64,000 bases of DNA, from positions 2,165,501 through 2,229,500 of the forward strand of contig WPIO01000046.1 in the NCBI GenBank assembly GCA_009760855.2, read 5' to 3'. Below are positions 32,425 to 43,482 of the stretch, in pieces. Source of the stretch: Cristatella mucedo. Its lineage: Eukaryota > Bryozoa > Phylactolaemata > Cristatellidae. The notes beneath the pieces are model-generated. The model searched no databases, was not told the DNA's origin, and saw only the letters and a program-made list of their open reading frames with translations. Position 1 is the first letter of the stretch, and the number at the start of each line of letters is the position of its first letter. A program made the position numbers and the translations under genes.

Positions 32425-33303
32425 TTCCTACCTCAATTTCAAACCGTTTGCTTGAAGCAGTCTTTCGAATCTCTTGTACTGAGTCTCTCCAACAGTAAGC
32501 TGCCAGTGGTGGCAATAATCTGTCATCCTGCCCCCAGGTACAAATTCTTGTATCTTATTTTTCTGATCAGCTCTGTTTTCCAAAATCGTCCCTTTTTTTA
32601 TCACACCGTGTGATTCTAGTATACATTGTGTGGGCCCAACCAAGCCCTGTATGCCAATTTTGTACGCCTGCTTGATTTTCTCTTGTATATGCTTGGCCCC
32701 TCTCACAACAAAGCTTAAACACTCGTTCAAATGTTCTCCCACGGCTATATGCTATTAACACCTACCATTACAAAATTCTGCACCTCCGACTACATGCGAA
32801 TCCCATTTAGCCTGCAGATGCATTAGCTCTGCATCCTTTTGCTAGGACACAGATTTACAAGTCGACGTTAGGCCAGGAAGTTGGAGAAACCTCTGCCCAG
32901 TCACTCTGTTGCCTTTCCTATAAAAGACTCTGGAACAAGCTGTAGAAGATCATCTAAGCACTCAGGTCCACAATTCTAACAAGTACGTTTTGCTCAGGTT
33001 TTAGCATTAATAACTCTGCAGAGTTAGCGTTGCTGTTGGTGTGTACCGAGCTCAGGAATGCTGACTTCTTGAGTCAGTCTGTTAGCTTTGTTGGATCTCT
33101 GAGCAGTGTTTGGTTACCGTACATTGCTCAGTCCTTTTCGAGCGTCTTTCATCTCGCCTAGAAATCACTTACACTAAACTGCAGTGCTTTAGGTCCTATC
33201 TCAGTAGGAGATTTCAAGAGTATTTATGTCAACAGGCAATGGTGATGTAGTGAGCCTTTAAAGTTTTGGGGTGCCCCAGCGATCTGCACTTGGTCCACTT
33301 CTT

Positions 33304-33305
<2 letters not shown>
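32425..33305 (+). mobile_element. Decayed LINE with endonuclease and RT remnants
   Basis: Frame 32422-32613 reads SFESLVLSLSNSKLPVVAII then CHPAPRYKFLYLIFLISSVF. This resembles the apurinic-endonuclease-type domain segment of CR1/L2-like elements (FESL..., then IYRPP-like). At 33140-33230 a LEITYTKLQCFRSYLSRRFQ segment corresponds to the RT motif GITGxALxWFxSYLSxRxQ. At 33271-33305 VPQRSALGPLLYSL corresponds to VPQGSxLGPLLFxLY. Order and orientation are right for one element, with many stops. The (CT)n run begins inside the last motif. Confidence 0.55.

Positions 33306-33376
<71 letters not shown>
33306..33376. repeat. (CT)n microsatellite inside LINE RT remnant
   Basis: About 35 uninterrupted CT units beginning at TTTACTCTCTC within the GPLLYSL coding motif. 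Confidence 0.96.
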
Positions 33377-33378
<2 letters not shown>

Positions 33379-33639
33379 CGATGGAATAGCCAAGCAAAAC
33401 CTAATATCTATTTCAATAGACATGCTACTGTAATACTAAAAAGAATGTGTCGTTCAAACAGCACAAGAGAGAACCAAAGCTCTATCTAGGTACTTTAAAA
33501 CTCACGGAAAGACAATCAACAACCAAGTCATATTGAAATATATGGCACCATCCTTAAACAAGCGTACGAAATCAAGAATAATCTTGCTTAGGCTAGCATG
33601 TTAAAGCACACCGGAAATAAATCCTAGCCGATTAAACAC

Positions 33640-33795
33640 CCCCTTTTGTATAGCGACAGAAGAGCCTTTACCATTTACCTTTACCTTTATCACCACCGCT
33701 TGCAGTGGCGATAAAGGATCGCCCACTGCAGGAATCGAACCCACGACCTCGGGACCGAGGTCGTGAAAGCAAGTGCCTTACCTAGTGTGCCATCA
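33640..33795 (-). repeat. SINE-1 copy, well preserved
   Basis: On + : GACAGAAGAGCC, ACCACCGCTTGCAGTGGCGA, TAAAGGATCGCCCACTGCAG, B-box complement GAATCGAACCC, then CGAGGTCGTGAAAGCAAGTG. This gives hairpin, B-box and head in reverse order. Confidence 0.85.
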
Positions 33796-34007
33796 AGGCA
33801 CTCAGGGCCACCGATAGGTAGGACTACTAGCTTGTAACAAGGACTGACCCATGCGAATGTAAGCAAGCAAACCACGTACGATCCAAAAAGACAAGTTCAC
33901 TTGGGCAAGGAGAAAGTTGAAGCCGAACATATGCCTCTTTAGGTGAGACATCACTTGTGCAAGGTCATGGGAGGTAGCGACCAAAGCCAGAAGTGAGTTT
34001 TAGCTGA

Positions 34008-34150
34008 AACAACACCCTCCTTTGCATAGTAGCAGAAGAGCCTTAAAGGCTGGCACCACTGCTTGCAGTGGGCAATAAAGGGTTGCCCACTGCAGGACTC
34101 GAATCCACGACCTTGGTCGTGACGAGGGAGCACATTACCCGTGGGCTAAA
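34008..34150 (-). repeat. SINE-1 copy, well preserved
   Basis: On + : AGCAGAAGAGCCTTAAAGGC, CTTGCAGTGGGCAATAAAGG, GTTGCCCACTGCAGGACTCG, AATCCACGACCTTGGTCGTG. It lies directly before a minus-strand LINE-A copy. Confidence 0.85.
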
Positions 34151-34152
34151 AC

Positions 34153-34984
<832 letters not shown>

Positions 34985-35005
<21 letters not shown>

Positions 35006-35100
35006 TCACTTAACAAATTAATATGCATCCTGTCCAGCACTTGTAAAGTGCCTAGAAAGAGAGCTTCTTTTAGGACGTTATGCAAATGTCTTACTATTTT
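34985..35100 (+). repeat. LINE-A 3' tail copy
   Basis: TGCTTATGCCTGCTGACGCA, then CTTGTAAAGTGCCTAGAAAG, a shortened tail block and ACGTTATGCAAATGTC. Confidence 0.6.
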
Positions 35101-35109
35101 TAGTAAATT

Positions 35110-35480
35110 GTTGACAAGGAGCAGATGCAGGTAGGTGAGACGTGTTTTAACGAGACAGTTTCAACGTTCACGACATACGATCCTAGCTGCAACGCTTTGC
35201 ACCAACTGTGAGCGCCATATTGCCCAAACAGGAAGCTTTGTGACAGCTAGTTGCTGAAGTCAGGACGTGATATCGCGAATGAGTAGACTGATTTTTTTAA
35301 TGGTAAGCATCTGAATGTCGGCATATTTGACCGTAGAGCTAATGGGGGTCACCTAAAGCTAAGTCTCTTAAGAACAGGACACCGGTAGTATGTACTGAGG
35401 TCACTGAAGATAGGCTTACCAAATCCACTTTACGATTTAGGCTTTCCAATTTTCGAGTAACTCACGTGGTCTACTGGACC
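35110..35480 (-). mobile_element. LINE-A RT fragment
   Basis: The + sequence CACGACATACGATCCTAGCT, GCAACGCTTTGCACCAACTG parallels the CACGACAAACAAGCCTAGCT, GCAGTGTTTTGCACAAGCTG of the copy at 13.98 kb, in the same (minus) orientation. The upstream RT part continues to about 35480 with decay. Confidence 0.6.
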
Positions 35481-37413
35481 GTACCTCCCACAAACCCGGT
35501 TGTACGTTTCTCTATTCACAAGGGGGTGGGAAAAACAGTAGGCCTATGTACACTGCTGTGCACTCATTTTTGATGCTGCGGTTCAACTGAGTAGAGACCC
35601 GTCGGGCCAGTATTGGAATTAGGTTTGCTCATCCGAGGACCTAATACCTTTGGAATAGACTGGTACTAACGATTTTATTTAGCTTCTTTGCAAGACCTCT
35701 CTGATATTATGCAAAATCGTACCGTCGTTTGGTAATGTGGCATTAGGTATCAGAGGGGGATAGCTAATACAGACAGGCTGCTTGCTTCCTTAGGTCACGC
35801 CACTTGGGTATGCCAGCAGTCACCTAGTCTGTAAATTGTGACCGATGTTCAAATCCAAAGATGAATAACCCTTTCCAGTTATTCAGAGTTTTGGCATCAG
35901 CTCGAAGCCGTGAATACAGGAGCTCCCTTGTCATTTTGACGCGTGTCAAGTCGACTCCGATCAGCTGGCAATCAGTCGTGTGGCAATTGACATCCTCTCA
36001 GGAGCTCCATCCTTGCAGCACTCACTCGTGCCATCTGACTTCCGTGGGCCATGTTCAAATTATATAATGATCAAGGATTGCCATCTGCATTGATGTACTT
36101 CCATTGTGATTTGACTTCCTAGCTTTGTCGCTGGCGCTTATGGTATGTGCTAATCTGCATCTGGCCGATGATGTGTTTGACCAATGGTGTGTAGTCATGA
36201 GGAAGGCCCCCTGCTGGGCTGCTGCTCTTTGCTGATCGAGCAGCATTGCTTAGGATTGGCATTAGTCGTCTGTGCTGCCTGGCTCGTGAGATTTGCTCTC
36301 GTAACGATTCGGAGCGTGGGGGGCACTCTCGGACAGCAATGCCGCTTTGCTGTGCCTTGCCGCTAGCTAGCCGGGACTAGCAGAAGCAGCAAGCGAGCGA
36401 GCGACCGGGCAGCACACCTCAGTACAGCACGGCTTGCTCACACTTACTGTCTGTGTGGGGTATTTATAACTGGAGAATATTTCCAGTTGGGCACGGCATT
36501 CTACACGTAAGTTGGCTGCATTCAGCGTGCAGGTGGGTGCACGCACACTGCCTGAGCGCCCTGCATGTGAGTGAGGCGTGGGAGCTTGCGCACCTGAACT
36601 CGGTAGTCAGGACATCCTGCTGCCTCTACTCTAAAATCATGAACTGGTAATGTGTCGGTGTGTGCACTGGAATGGTCCTGCGAAGCATCGAGCTGTAGTG
36701 GCAGGCCGTGTAGTTTTGTATAAAAAAAAGAGTATGGAAAGCCAGCTAGAGGTCGACGGCAGGAGGGAAGTGAGTGTGGAGATGGCATAAAGGAACTGGT
36801 TGCTTCAGAGGTGGTCATATTGGTTGCAGTGCCTGAGCCTGGAAATCGGAGCTGTCGTTGTTGCGGCAATTCGGTGCACCACAGTTGAGCTTCCAGGGCA
36901 CGATTGCTCCCAATAGTTGCTGTCGCAGTGACCTGGAATGGAAACTTGCATGAGACAAAACAAGGATTGTCGAATTTAAGCTGTATTGAATAGTCAACTA
37001 GCTGGTGGAAACTTTGTGTGCTTTCAAACTGGCCTTTTGCTGACCACATAATTTGGCTCGTGAGTTCTCTCCCAAGCAGCTACCGGATACTTAAATACTT
37101 CAGCGAATAAAATAAAGTGTTTGACCTACTGTTGAAACGCTAGCAAATGTTACCAGATGTCTGAGCTGAGCTTTGCATCCGTACTTTGCGTTGTTCGTGA
37201 TCAATCCGAGCAGATTCGATTCTGAGGCTTTTGACATTCTGCTTCCGGTTCTCTACGCGCTAGTGATAGCTCAAGTGCATCTTAGCTGCACCCTGAAAGT
37301 CAAAATGGCCGTGCAGCATTGTGGCAAAGCGAGGCTTTTCCGTGATGCTGCACGATGCATGATGATTCTAGAGGACCGGTGCAGAGGAGTCGGTCCGGTT
37401 TGTTCTTCTTCAG

Positions 37414-37760
37414 TCAAGCTTCGCGATGAAAACAATTCTACAGAGCACGCCATCGCCTTTTTGCGCGCACACTGTGCGGAAAGCAGCGATGTTGCCAACT
37501 ACTCGGGCCGTAGTCTAATGACAGCTCTGAAAGCTGTTGAGGAGTCAGGCTGCCACGTCAATAGTAACGTCACGTCTGGAGATGGCGTGTCACACGATGG
37601 CACCAATGGCCGCAGTGAGGCTGGAGAGCGACACAAGCGTGCGGCTGCGGTCACAGATGCTCACGGAGGACAGAACAGCGCCACCGTTCACAAGCTGGAG
37701 GTGGCAGAGCACGTGCTGCATTTCTGTAGCATATTCATTCTCGGGGTTATGGTGGTCGAG
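37414..37760 (+). CDS. HVCN1: Voltage-gated proton channel, S1-S2 extracellular loop and S2 exon
   Basis: The exon ends at donor GTAAGG (37761) after AEHVLHFCSIFILGVMVVE. This is S2: the acidic residue aligned to human E153 is the last one, and 13 positions earlier is a histidine equivalent to the zinc-binding H140. The start is placed at 37414 after a good polypyrimidine acceptor (TTGTTCTTCTTCAG), which supplies the two bases needed to complete the split codon from S1. An acceptor at 37263 also fits in phase and would add 50 residues. Between S1 and S2 lie roughly 100 hydrophilic residues. They include N-glycosylation sequons (NNS/NST, NYS, NVT) and two cysteines, as suits a luminal or extracellular loop. 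In vertebrate Hv1 this loop is only a dozen or so residues. Confidence 0.85.
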
Positions 37761-38572
37761 GTAAGGCTACTGCCTCGATGACAGCTATATACACAGCCTA
37801 GCTGTTTGCTGTCTATGTGAGACCGACGTTTGCTTCACCACTGCTCGCTGTCCGCCAGCCTTAGCTGATCGATTTAGATGTACTGTGGCTGTGTGGTTTG
37901 CCATGGCCTGTCATCAGCACCAAACAAAGAATCGTCAAATTTTTTTCTCTGACCTGGCAGTTGCTTAGGGTCGCTGTTTTGCTGCCAAATGGAACGACCC
38001 GCGAGCAGAGTAATTGAACACTGAAATCCAGCATTGCTTAAATGACGATATAAGTCAAGTACTTATTTATATTAATCCTTGTTTGGTGTTGAGGCATTGG
38101 TATAGCCAGTCGAATGATTCGAACCCCAGAGAAAAACTATAAAGGGATATCGACAGACAGCTGAGGCCTGGTGTTCGGCATACACCAGTAGCCGACCTTT
38201 TCAGTAAAACTAAGGCTCTGTTGAATGGGGCTAAAGCAGAAGAGACGACTCAGAAGTTGGCGGCCTGCATGGCTGAGCAGACAAGGGATGTTATGAAGAT
38301 TTGTAGTGAGACATCACACTAAACGAATACATGCTAAGTGCATGCATGTTTGTTTTGGGCTGTCAATAAATATTTTCACATGCTGTGTTCATCTTTAGTA
38401 TGCCTGGCATCATAAAAAACCCTTCGTATTAGCCAAACAATTTTATAGCCACAGCAGCTGCAGCTATACTGTTATAATATTTTTGATACTGAGTGTATGT
38501 TAGTTAACAAAGACGCTGTAGACTTTCCAAGTACTGTCACATGATTGCAACTAGCATCATTCTTTCCACCAG
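37761..38572. other. Proton-channel intron, 0.8 kb
   Basis: GTAAGG at 37761 to TTCTTTCCACCAG ending 38572. It contains the candidate terminal exon described at 38161-38370. Confidence 0.7.
38161..38370 (+). CDS. Candidate alternative terminal exon or processed fragment with poly(A) signal
   Basis: A frame opens after a stop at 38140 and runs to TAA at 38320-38322, reading LRPGVRHTPVADLFSKTKAL, LNGAKAEETTQKLAACMAEQ, TRDVMKICSETSH. Its amphipathic, lysine/glutamate-rich composition looks like real protein, unlike nearby frames. AATAAA lies at 38365-38370, 43 bases after the stop. GACAGACAG at 38152-38160 could be a splice acceptor and would be in phase with the upstream channel exon (phase 0), giving a channel cut off inside S2. 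Against this, the acceptor has no pyrimidine tract, so it may instead be the 3' end of a retroposed gene. I do not recognise the protein. Confidence 0.35.
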
Positions 38573-38626
38573 GTTCTAATGAAGGTTGTGGGATTGGGAA
38601 AGTCGTACTTCCGAGGTAAAATGGAG
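38573..38626 (+). CDS. HVCN1: Voltage-gated proton channel, end of S2 and S2-S3 linker exon
   Basis: A tiny 54-base exon, phase 0 at both ends, between acceptor TTCTTTCCACCAG and donor GTGAGT. It encodes VLMKVVGLGKSYFRGKME. Joined to the preceding glutamate it gives E-VLMK, the conserved S2 acidic/basic pair (human E153 and K157), then the short basic S2-S3 linker. The next exon begins VIDG, so the junction KME-VIDG matches the family pattern KFEVLDA. It is too short to be found by open-frame length; it was identified from its neighbours and the splice sites. Confidence 0.88.
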
Positions 38627-38769
38627 GTGAGTTTTTTGTGTTGTACTGTGGTTTTTCTCATAATGCATATACACTCTCTTTGCTTCGGCTGTTTAAACAT
38701 GCATCATGTGCCAGCAGGATGACAACCTTAGCAGTTAAGATATATATATTTATTTATTAAAGGGAGACA

Positions 38770-38960
<191 letters not shown>

Positions 38961-39074
38961 GAGAGAGGGAGGGAGGAGGTATTGTGGCTTCGGCAACTTT
39001 AGCAAGGTGAGACATGGGTGGCAGATATTCTCAGGCTTTTGTAAATAATCGCATTCACTTTTTACGTGTATTTG

Positions 39075-39202
39075 AATATATAAATAATATAATTCGTTTT
39101 ATAACGCCCCAAGAGAACTTAATCTCTATTCAGGCGCTTCACACATGCCTCGGGGCTCGAGCCCACGACCTCAGCCAGGCCTTGGTCGGGACGAGCACCT
39201 TA
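39075..39202 (-). repeat. SINE-2 copy (tRNA head, LINE-A-like tail)
   Basis: On + : ATTCGTTTTATAACGCCCCA, AGAGAACTTAATCTCTATTC, AGGCGCTTCACACATGCCTC, then the B-box complement GGCTCGAGCCC and GACCTCAGCCAGGCCTTGGT. The first part equals the LINE-A tail; the rest is a tRNA-like head. Confidence 0.85.
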
Positions 39203-39525
39203 ATAATAATAATAATAATGCACTTGATAAAGCACCCTCAGATAACGTAATCTCTTTCTAGGTGCTTTACATTTGCTGCAAAGTGAAATGCAAATGAATG
39301 GTAAGTAAAATCATGCTTGAAAAACAAACAAAATGAATAATATGGTTAGGGGTGACATGCACAGGGTCAGCATGCAAATGTGGTTAGTGGCAACATGCAC
39401 AGTGTCAGCATGCATAAGCACATGAAGGACGAATCACAGGGACCCACTAAATGCTGTCCTAAATAAGTGTTTTTAAGTTCCTTTTAAATGTGGTCAGGTC
39501 AGGGGATGTTCAGGGGATGTTAACC
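39203..39525 (-). mobile_element. LINE-A 3' UTR copy
   Basis: (ATT)n complement at 39203-39219, tail block ATAACGTAATCTCTTTCTAG, UTR GGTGACATGCACAGGGTCAG and GGATGTT sequences up to about 39525, where it stops before the RT frame. It directly follows the SINE-2 copy. Confidence 0.85.
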
Positions 39526-39867
39526 GCTGGACCAAACCAGCTCGGCATAGCCTGTGTGGTTGTTGCTAGAAATGTTAGAGACCGGTTTTCACACTTGCTT
39601 TGTATTACTTTGAATGTAAAAGTACTATTATATTATTCTGTTCACCGGGCTACCCTACTCTCGGAATTACAAAACCAGGAACCCGTTGGTTGTCAGCAGC
39701 TGCTTAATCACAACTCTGTTGTATCTATGTCCTGCTATACATGTGACTTGCACCTTTCCTGTGCATACCCTTTTTACGACTTTTACCTGATGGTGTATTG
39801 GTCTTTATCGGCAGCTAGTCAGTACAGTTGCTTTTTAGGCCTGCTCACTGAAACCTTTATTTTGCAG

Positions 39868-40006
39868 GTAATCGATGGGATTATTATCTTCATATCGTTT
39901 GCGATGGATCTCTACTTCTACCGAGGCATATTTGCCGACGGCTTCTCCAATTTGGCTACGGTGCTCGTGATTTTTCTCCTGTGGAGGATAGCCCGCATAT
40001 TTAATG
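39868..40006 (+). CDS. HVCN1: Voltage-gated proton channel, S3-S4 voltage-sensor exon (first gating Arg missing)
   Basis: Acceptor TTTATTTTGCAG and donor GTAAGC bound 139 bases reading VIDGIIIFISFAMDLYFY then RGIFADGFSNLATVLVIF and LLWRIARIFN plus one base. S3 carries both family aspartates (human D174 in VID, D185 in AMD). S4 matches the human LRLWRVARIING region from W onward: the arginines equivalent to R208 and R211 and the asparagine N214 are present. The residue equivalent to R205, the first gating arginine, is leucine (CTC). The S3-S4 loop is three residues longer than in human and has no histidine, so the second zinc ligand (H193) is absent. S4 senses voltage and the arginine/aspartate pair confers proton selectivity. 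The identification is firm. Confidence 0.95.
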
Positions 40007-40357
40007 GTAAGCTCCCATGCAGCGACTCTGCTCGTATGATAGCTTAGAAAACTCACTTTCGGTCTTGTGCCTTTAAGTCGTCTGCGGTCCTACTATTGAG
40101 TTTAAACTAATGCTTAAATATTCTATTTGTACCTTTGAGCGTTTTTCATTCTTTTAAACATTTAGATTTTTAGACCGACTAGACCGCCCCGTTACATCCA
40201 ACTTCCATAATAAGTCAGCCACGCGTGCCTTATAATTCATTTTACAGAACAATGGATTGTTACAAATGGCGAGTAGTGGCTTCCACGTCCGGATAGAACT
40301 AGGCAGCAAACAGCATCCATGCTGGGGCTAATCTCAGCCGACATGCGACGAATAAAA

Positions 40358-40495
40358 ATATATAAATTCATTTGTCTAGTGCCCTAAGAGAACTTAATCT
40401 GTATTCAGGCGCTTCACATATGCCTCGGGGCTCGACCCCACGACTCAGCAAGACCTTTGTCGGAACAAGCGCATTAACCACTGGACCAAAGCATC
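40358..40495 (-). repeat. SINE-2 copy
   Basis: On + : AAATTCATTTGTCTAGTGCC, CTAAGAGAACTTAATCTGTA, TTCAGGCGCTTCACATATGC, CTCGGGGCTCGACCCCACGA, then the head complement ATTAACCACTGGACCAAAGC. Confidence 0.85.
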
Positions 40496-41129
40496 AAAGC
40501 TCTGAGCCTTGGAATAACGGCTAACAGTTTGTAGATGCGAATGCATGCAGGTATGCTGACAGTGCAGAACACGCCAGAGCACCCAAAACATTAGGATAAC
40601 AAGTCCATACTCATAGCATAGAGAAAACAACGTCGGAGGGAGACTACATAAGTACAGTGCTTATGTAATGAAGAACCTACTAGAATTTCCTAGAATCGTT
40701 AACTTTCCTATGCTGTCTATAAGTTCCTTGAAGCATCTGCAACTTGCTGGAATCTGCTAGAATATCTTCCCTGCCCTGCCCCTTCCCCAGGCACTTTTCT
40801 CAGTTTTCTAAAGCCTTCCCTCCCCCTCTTCCTCTCCCAGCGAGCCAGCATCACAGGCTGCTGCTGGCCCGAATCATGAGTGCAAATCTTTTGAAGATTT
40901 GCTTAAGACTAACATGTCTACCTTGTGTAATCTGTATATCACTTTATGTAAGAGAATTAGGATAGTGTTGATATAAAACAGCGTTTATGCTGTCGATTTT
41001 CTGTTTGGTTTTCGTAAATTAATCTGACGTACGTTCCGGCCACGATTTGCGAAATCGGTTTTTCATTTCGATTTTCGCAATCGGTTTTCCGCTAGTCGTG
41101 CATAAAGCTCCAGGCAGCTCAGAGTGGTC

Positions 41130-41552
41130 ACAGGCTGCTGCACCAGTTTCAGCCTCTTCGTGCCCTCAGGTCCTGTGTGAATGATAAATTAGCTGTTCTA
41201 TCCTTTCACTTAAAAGACCGTTGGCACCAGAAGCTTTAGCTCTGCAGGTCCTAGGCTGCGGACCTTGCTTCCACAATTCTTACGAAACGACAGCCACTCT
41301 CCTGCTGCCGACTACAGCTCATCCTTTTCAGCGGTCTTGAGCTGCTACTTTCATGCTACTCACTACCTCAACTGCTCTCCTGACTCTGCTCCCACTTTCT
41401 CTTTCTTGCGTGAGATGAAGTCTATCGGTTGCCGAATGTGCACAGAAAGCTGCTTAGGCTTTGAGTGCGCAATAGAAAACTCTTCTTTGTAACACCCACA
41501 TAGTCTTTGCGGATTTGTGGAGTTACAGATGGAGATGTATATATTACATTAT
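41130..41552 (+). mobile_element. LINE-B copy, 5'-truncated
   Basis: Starts within the HQFQPVRALRSCV region and continues with the frame 41265-41492: LPQFLRNDSHSPAADY, SSFSAVLSCYFHATHYLNCS, SFLREMKSIG. The tail is GAGTTACAGATGGAGATGTA and TATTACATTA. Minor frameshift before 41265. Confidence 0.8.
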
Positions 41553-41994
41553 TCCCCGTAAAGGAGTGGTGGTAAAGGTAGTAAATTATGCATGCCTCGG
41601 TGGTCAGTGTCACCTTAGTGTCTCTCTTTCTTTTTCTGATCGCCCTCTGCCTTATGAAAGCATTCATCTCTATAGCATGTTCCTTAAAGAAAGGCTCGCC
41701 TTGCAAGCTCGCTAAATAAACGAAGTCGTAGCCTCTGTCTTTTCTTTCAATGCAATGCAAACTACACCGGCTCTGATTTATTGGCTGGCATCTGATTTAT
41801 TGGCTGATCTATGCTTCCGTCGGTTCTGCAAAGAAGTTGAACTCGGCTGCCCGGCATTGGTTTTGTGTCTGGAAAGCGACGGCCGACTGGGAGCAATGAC
41901 GGAAGCAAAAAGACTAATTTTGGAAACCAATTGAAAACTGACTTTGTATATGCAGCTCAAGTCTGAACTCTTAAGACTGAAGGGATTGCATATA

Positions 41995-42158
41995 TATTAA
42001 ATATAATTCGTTTGTATAGCGCCCCAAGAGAACTTAATCTCCATTCAGGTGCTTCACATATGCCACGGTGCTCGAGCCTGTGACCTTGGTCATCACATAC
42101 ATTCACTCTGACCTCGGTCGTTAAAGGTGAGCACCTTTACCACAAGACCAAACCAGGG
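41995..42158 (-). repeat. SINE-2 copy
   Basis: On + : AATTCGTTTGTATAGCGCCC, CAAGAGAACTTAATCTCCAT, TCAGGTGCTTCACATATGCC, GTGCTCGAGCC, and the head to ACCACAAGACCAAACCAG. The region around 42090-42120 carries a partial duplication of the GACCTCGGTCGT arm. Confidence 0.8.
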
Positions 42159-42589
42159 CGATCACATGTGTGTGTGTGTGTGTGTGTGTGCTTTTGAGTG
42201 TGTACTATAGACCAACCATGTGTTACATTTGAGAGGTTTTGTAGGGCACACTCAAGCCTAAAGCGCTTTTGCTGCTGATGCAGAATTAGAAGACATCTCA
42301 TGTGCAACAAGACGAGGTGCCGAGCATGAGCTGTGTCGGAAGTAGAGTCCGAAAGCAAGTGATACAGAAGTAGCCCCAAACAAGCCTGGAAATAATTCAC
42401 CTGAGCAGCAGCCAGAGAGAGATTTCGTTGGGCAAGAAATTTTGAGAGTGACTTTTACAGTCTCTTAGCTTCTGTCAACAACAGAGTGCAGGTGAGGAAG
42501 TGGTATATACAGCCAATGCATTGCCCTGAGAGGAAAGCTCTGAGAGAAGGCTGAAGCTTTCGAGGTTCGAGTACTGCAGATGGTAGGAC

Positions 42590-42648
42590 GATGGCTTCTC
42601 CGCTGCTGTATACCTACAAATGATACTGTCGAATCGGCCAACCTATTC
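42590..42648 (+). repeat. SINE-1 tail fragment
   Basis: GCTTCTCCGCTGCTGTATAC and AAATGATACTGTCGAATCGG match the SINE-1 tail; the head is not recognisable. Confidence 0.45.
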
Positions 42649-42709
42649 CTTTTTTTATTGCTTAGCAGTATCATAGTATCATATGTAGTGTAGCAATGAT
42701 TGGGGACAT

Positions 42710-42865
42710 AGTAAAATGCTGAATTGGTCCTGTGGTCAAGGTGCTCGCCCCGACCAAGGTCTGGCTGAGGTCGCGGGCTCGAGCCCCGAGGCATATGTGA
42801 AGTGCCTGAATAGAGATTAAGTTCTCTTGGGGCGCTACACAAATGAATTAAAAAATTGTAATTAA
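42710..42865 (+). repeat. SINE-2 copy, well preserved
   Basis: TGGTCAAGGTGCTCGCCCCG, ACCAAGGTCTGGCTGAGG, B-box CGGGCTCGAGCCCCG, AGGCATATGTGAAGTGCCTG, AATAGAGATTAAGTTCTCTT and GGGGCGCTACACAAATGAA. Confidence 0.9.
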
Positions 42866-43482
42866 ATCCCAAGAGATCCTAATCTCTTTCTAGGCTCTCT
42901 GCATATTTGAAAGGGTCTTGCAAATCTCTTCAGTGTCGTGCTGACCATACTCCAGTTTGCAAATGAACCAAAGAAGTGTGGCATTTAGTCATTGAGCCCA
43001 GCAAGATTGGTAGCAGAGCCGGTGTATTTACAAGGCCGCCTGTTTGTGCTCTACAGCACATTTTCGCTGTTTTTGTAATAAACAGAAAGACATATCTTCG
43101 GTTTTATACACGTTTCTGTTTGCTATTTATGATTGTCTTACATGCCACGCCAAGCAAAGTTCAGCACCTCTCTTACGTAGTTCAGTTCAGTGTAACACAT
43201 TCTTGGCAGCGTCCCTTTGGTCTCTCCCGTCAGTTGGCAAGGAGCATTCTTGCCCTCGTGATAAAACTGCTTACCTTTCACCACAACTCGTGCAGGATGC
43301 ATATTGCCTACACCGTTACTGTGGTCGTTGCCAGTGGCAGGCACACCTGTCATGTGCCGCATGCTGACAATATCGCTTGGCGCTGCAATGCCTCTGCAGC
43401 AACACGTCCCTCACTTGTCCCACCTGCCTAGCTACTACCATTAGCCGTCTGGCACTGCGTCTTTTTTTGTGACGACTTTTAG

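Larger units (their letters stand above)
40007..43482. other. Proton-channel intron, 3.5 kb
   Basis: GTAAGC to CTTTTTTTGTGACGACTTTTAG. It contains two reverse and one forward SINE-2 copy, a LINE-B copy and a SINE-1 tail, listed separately. 40.5-41.1 kb shows nothing except short CGAAATCGG-type repeats at 41040-41090. 42.87-43.48 kb has overlapping chance frames. Confidence 0.6.

Noticed and set aside
36522-37049. 175-codon minus-strand frame in the S1-S2 intron
   Set aside because: No family, no splice or poly(A) context, low-complexity Ser/Pro content.
37173-37413. 5' part of the 202-codon frame before the S2 exon
   Set aside because: A better polypyrimidine acceptor in the right phase lies at 37413; the upstream part is kept only as an alternative via the acceptor at 37263.
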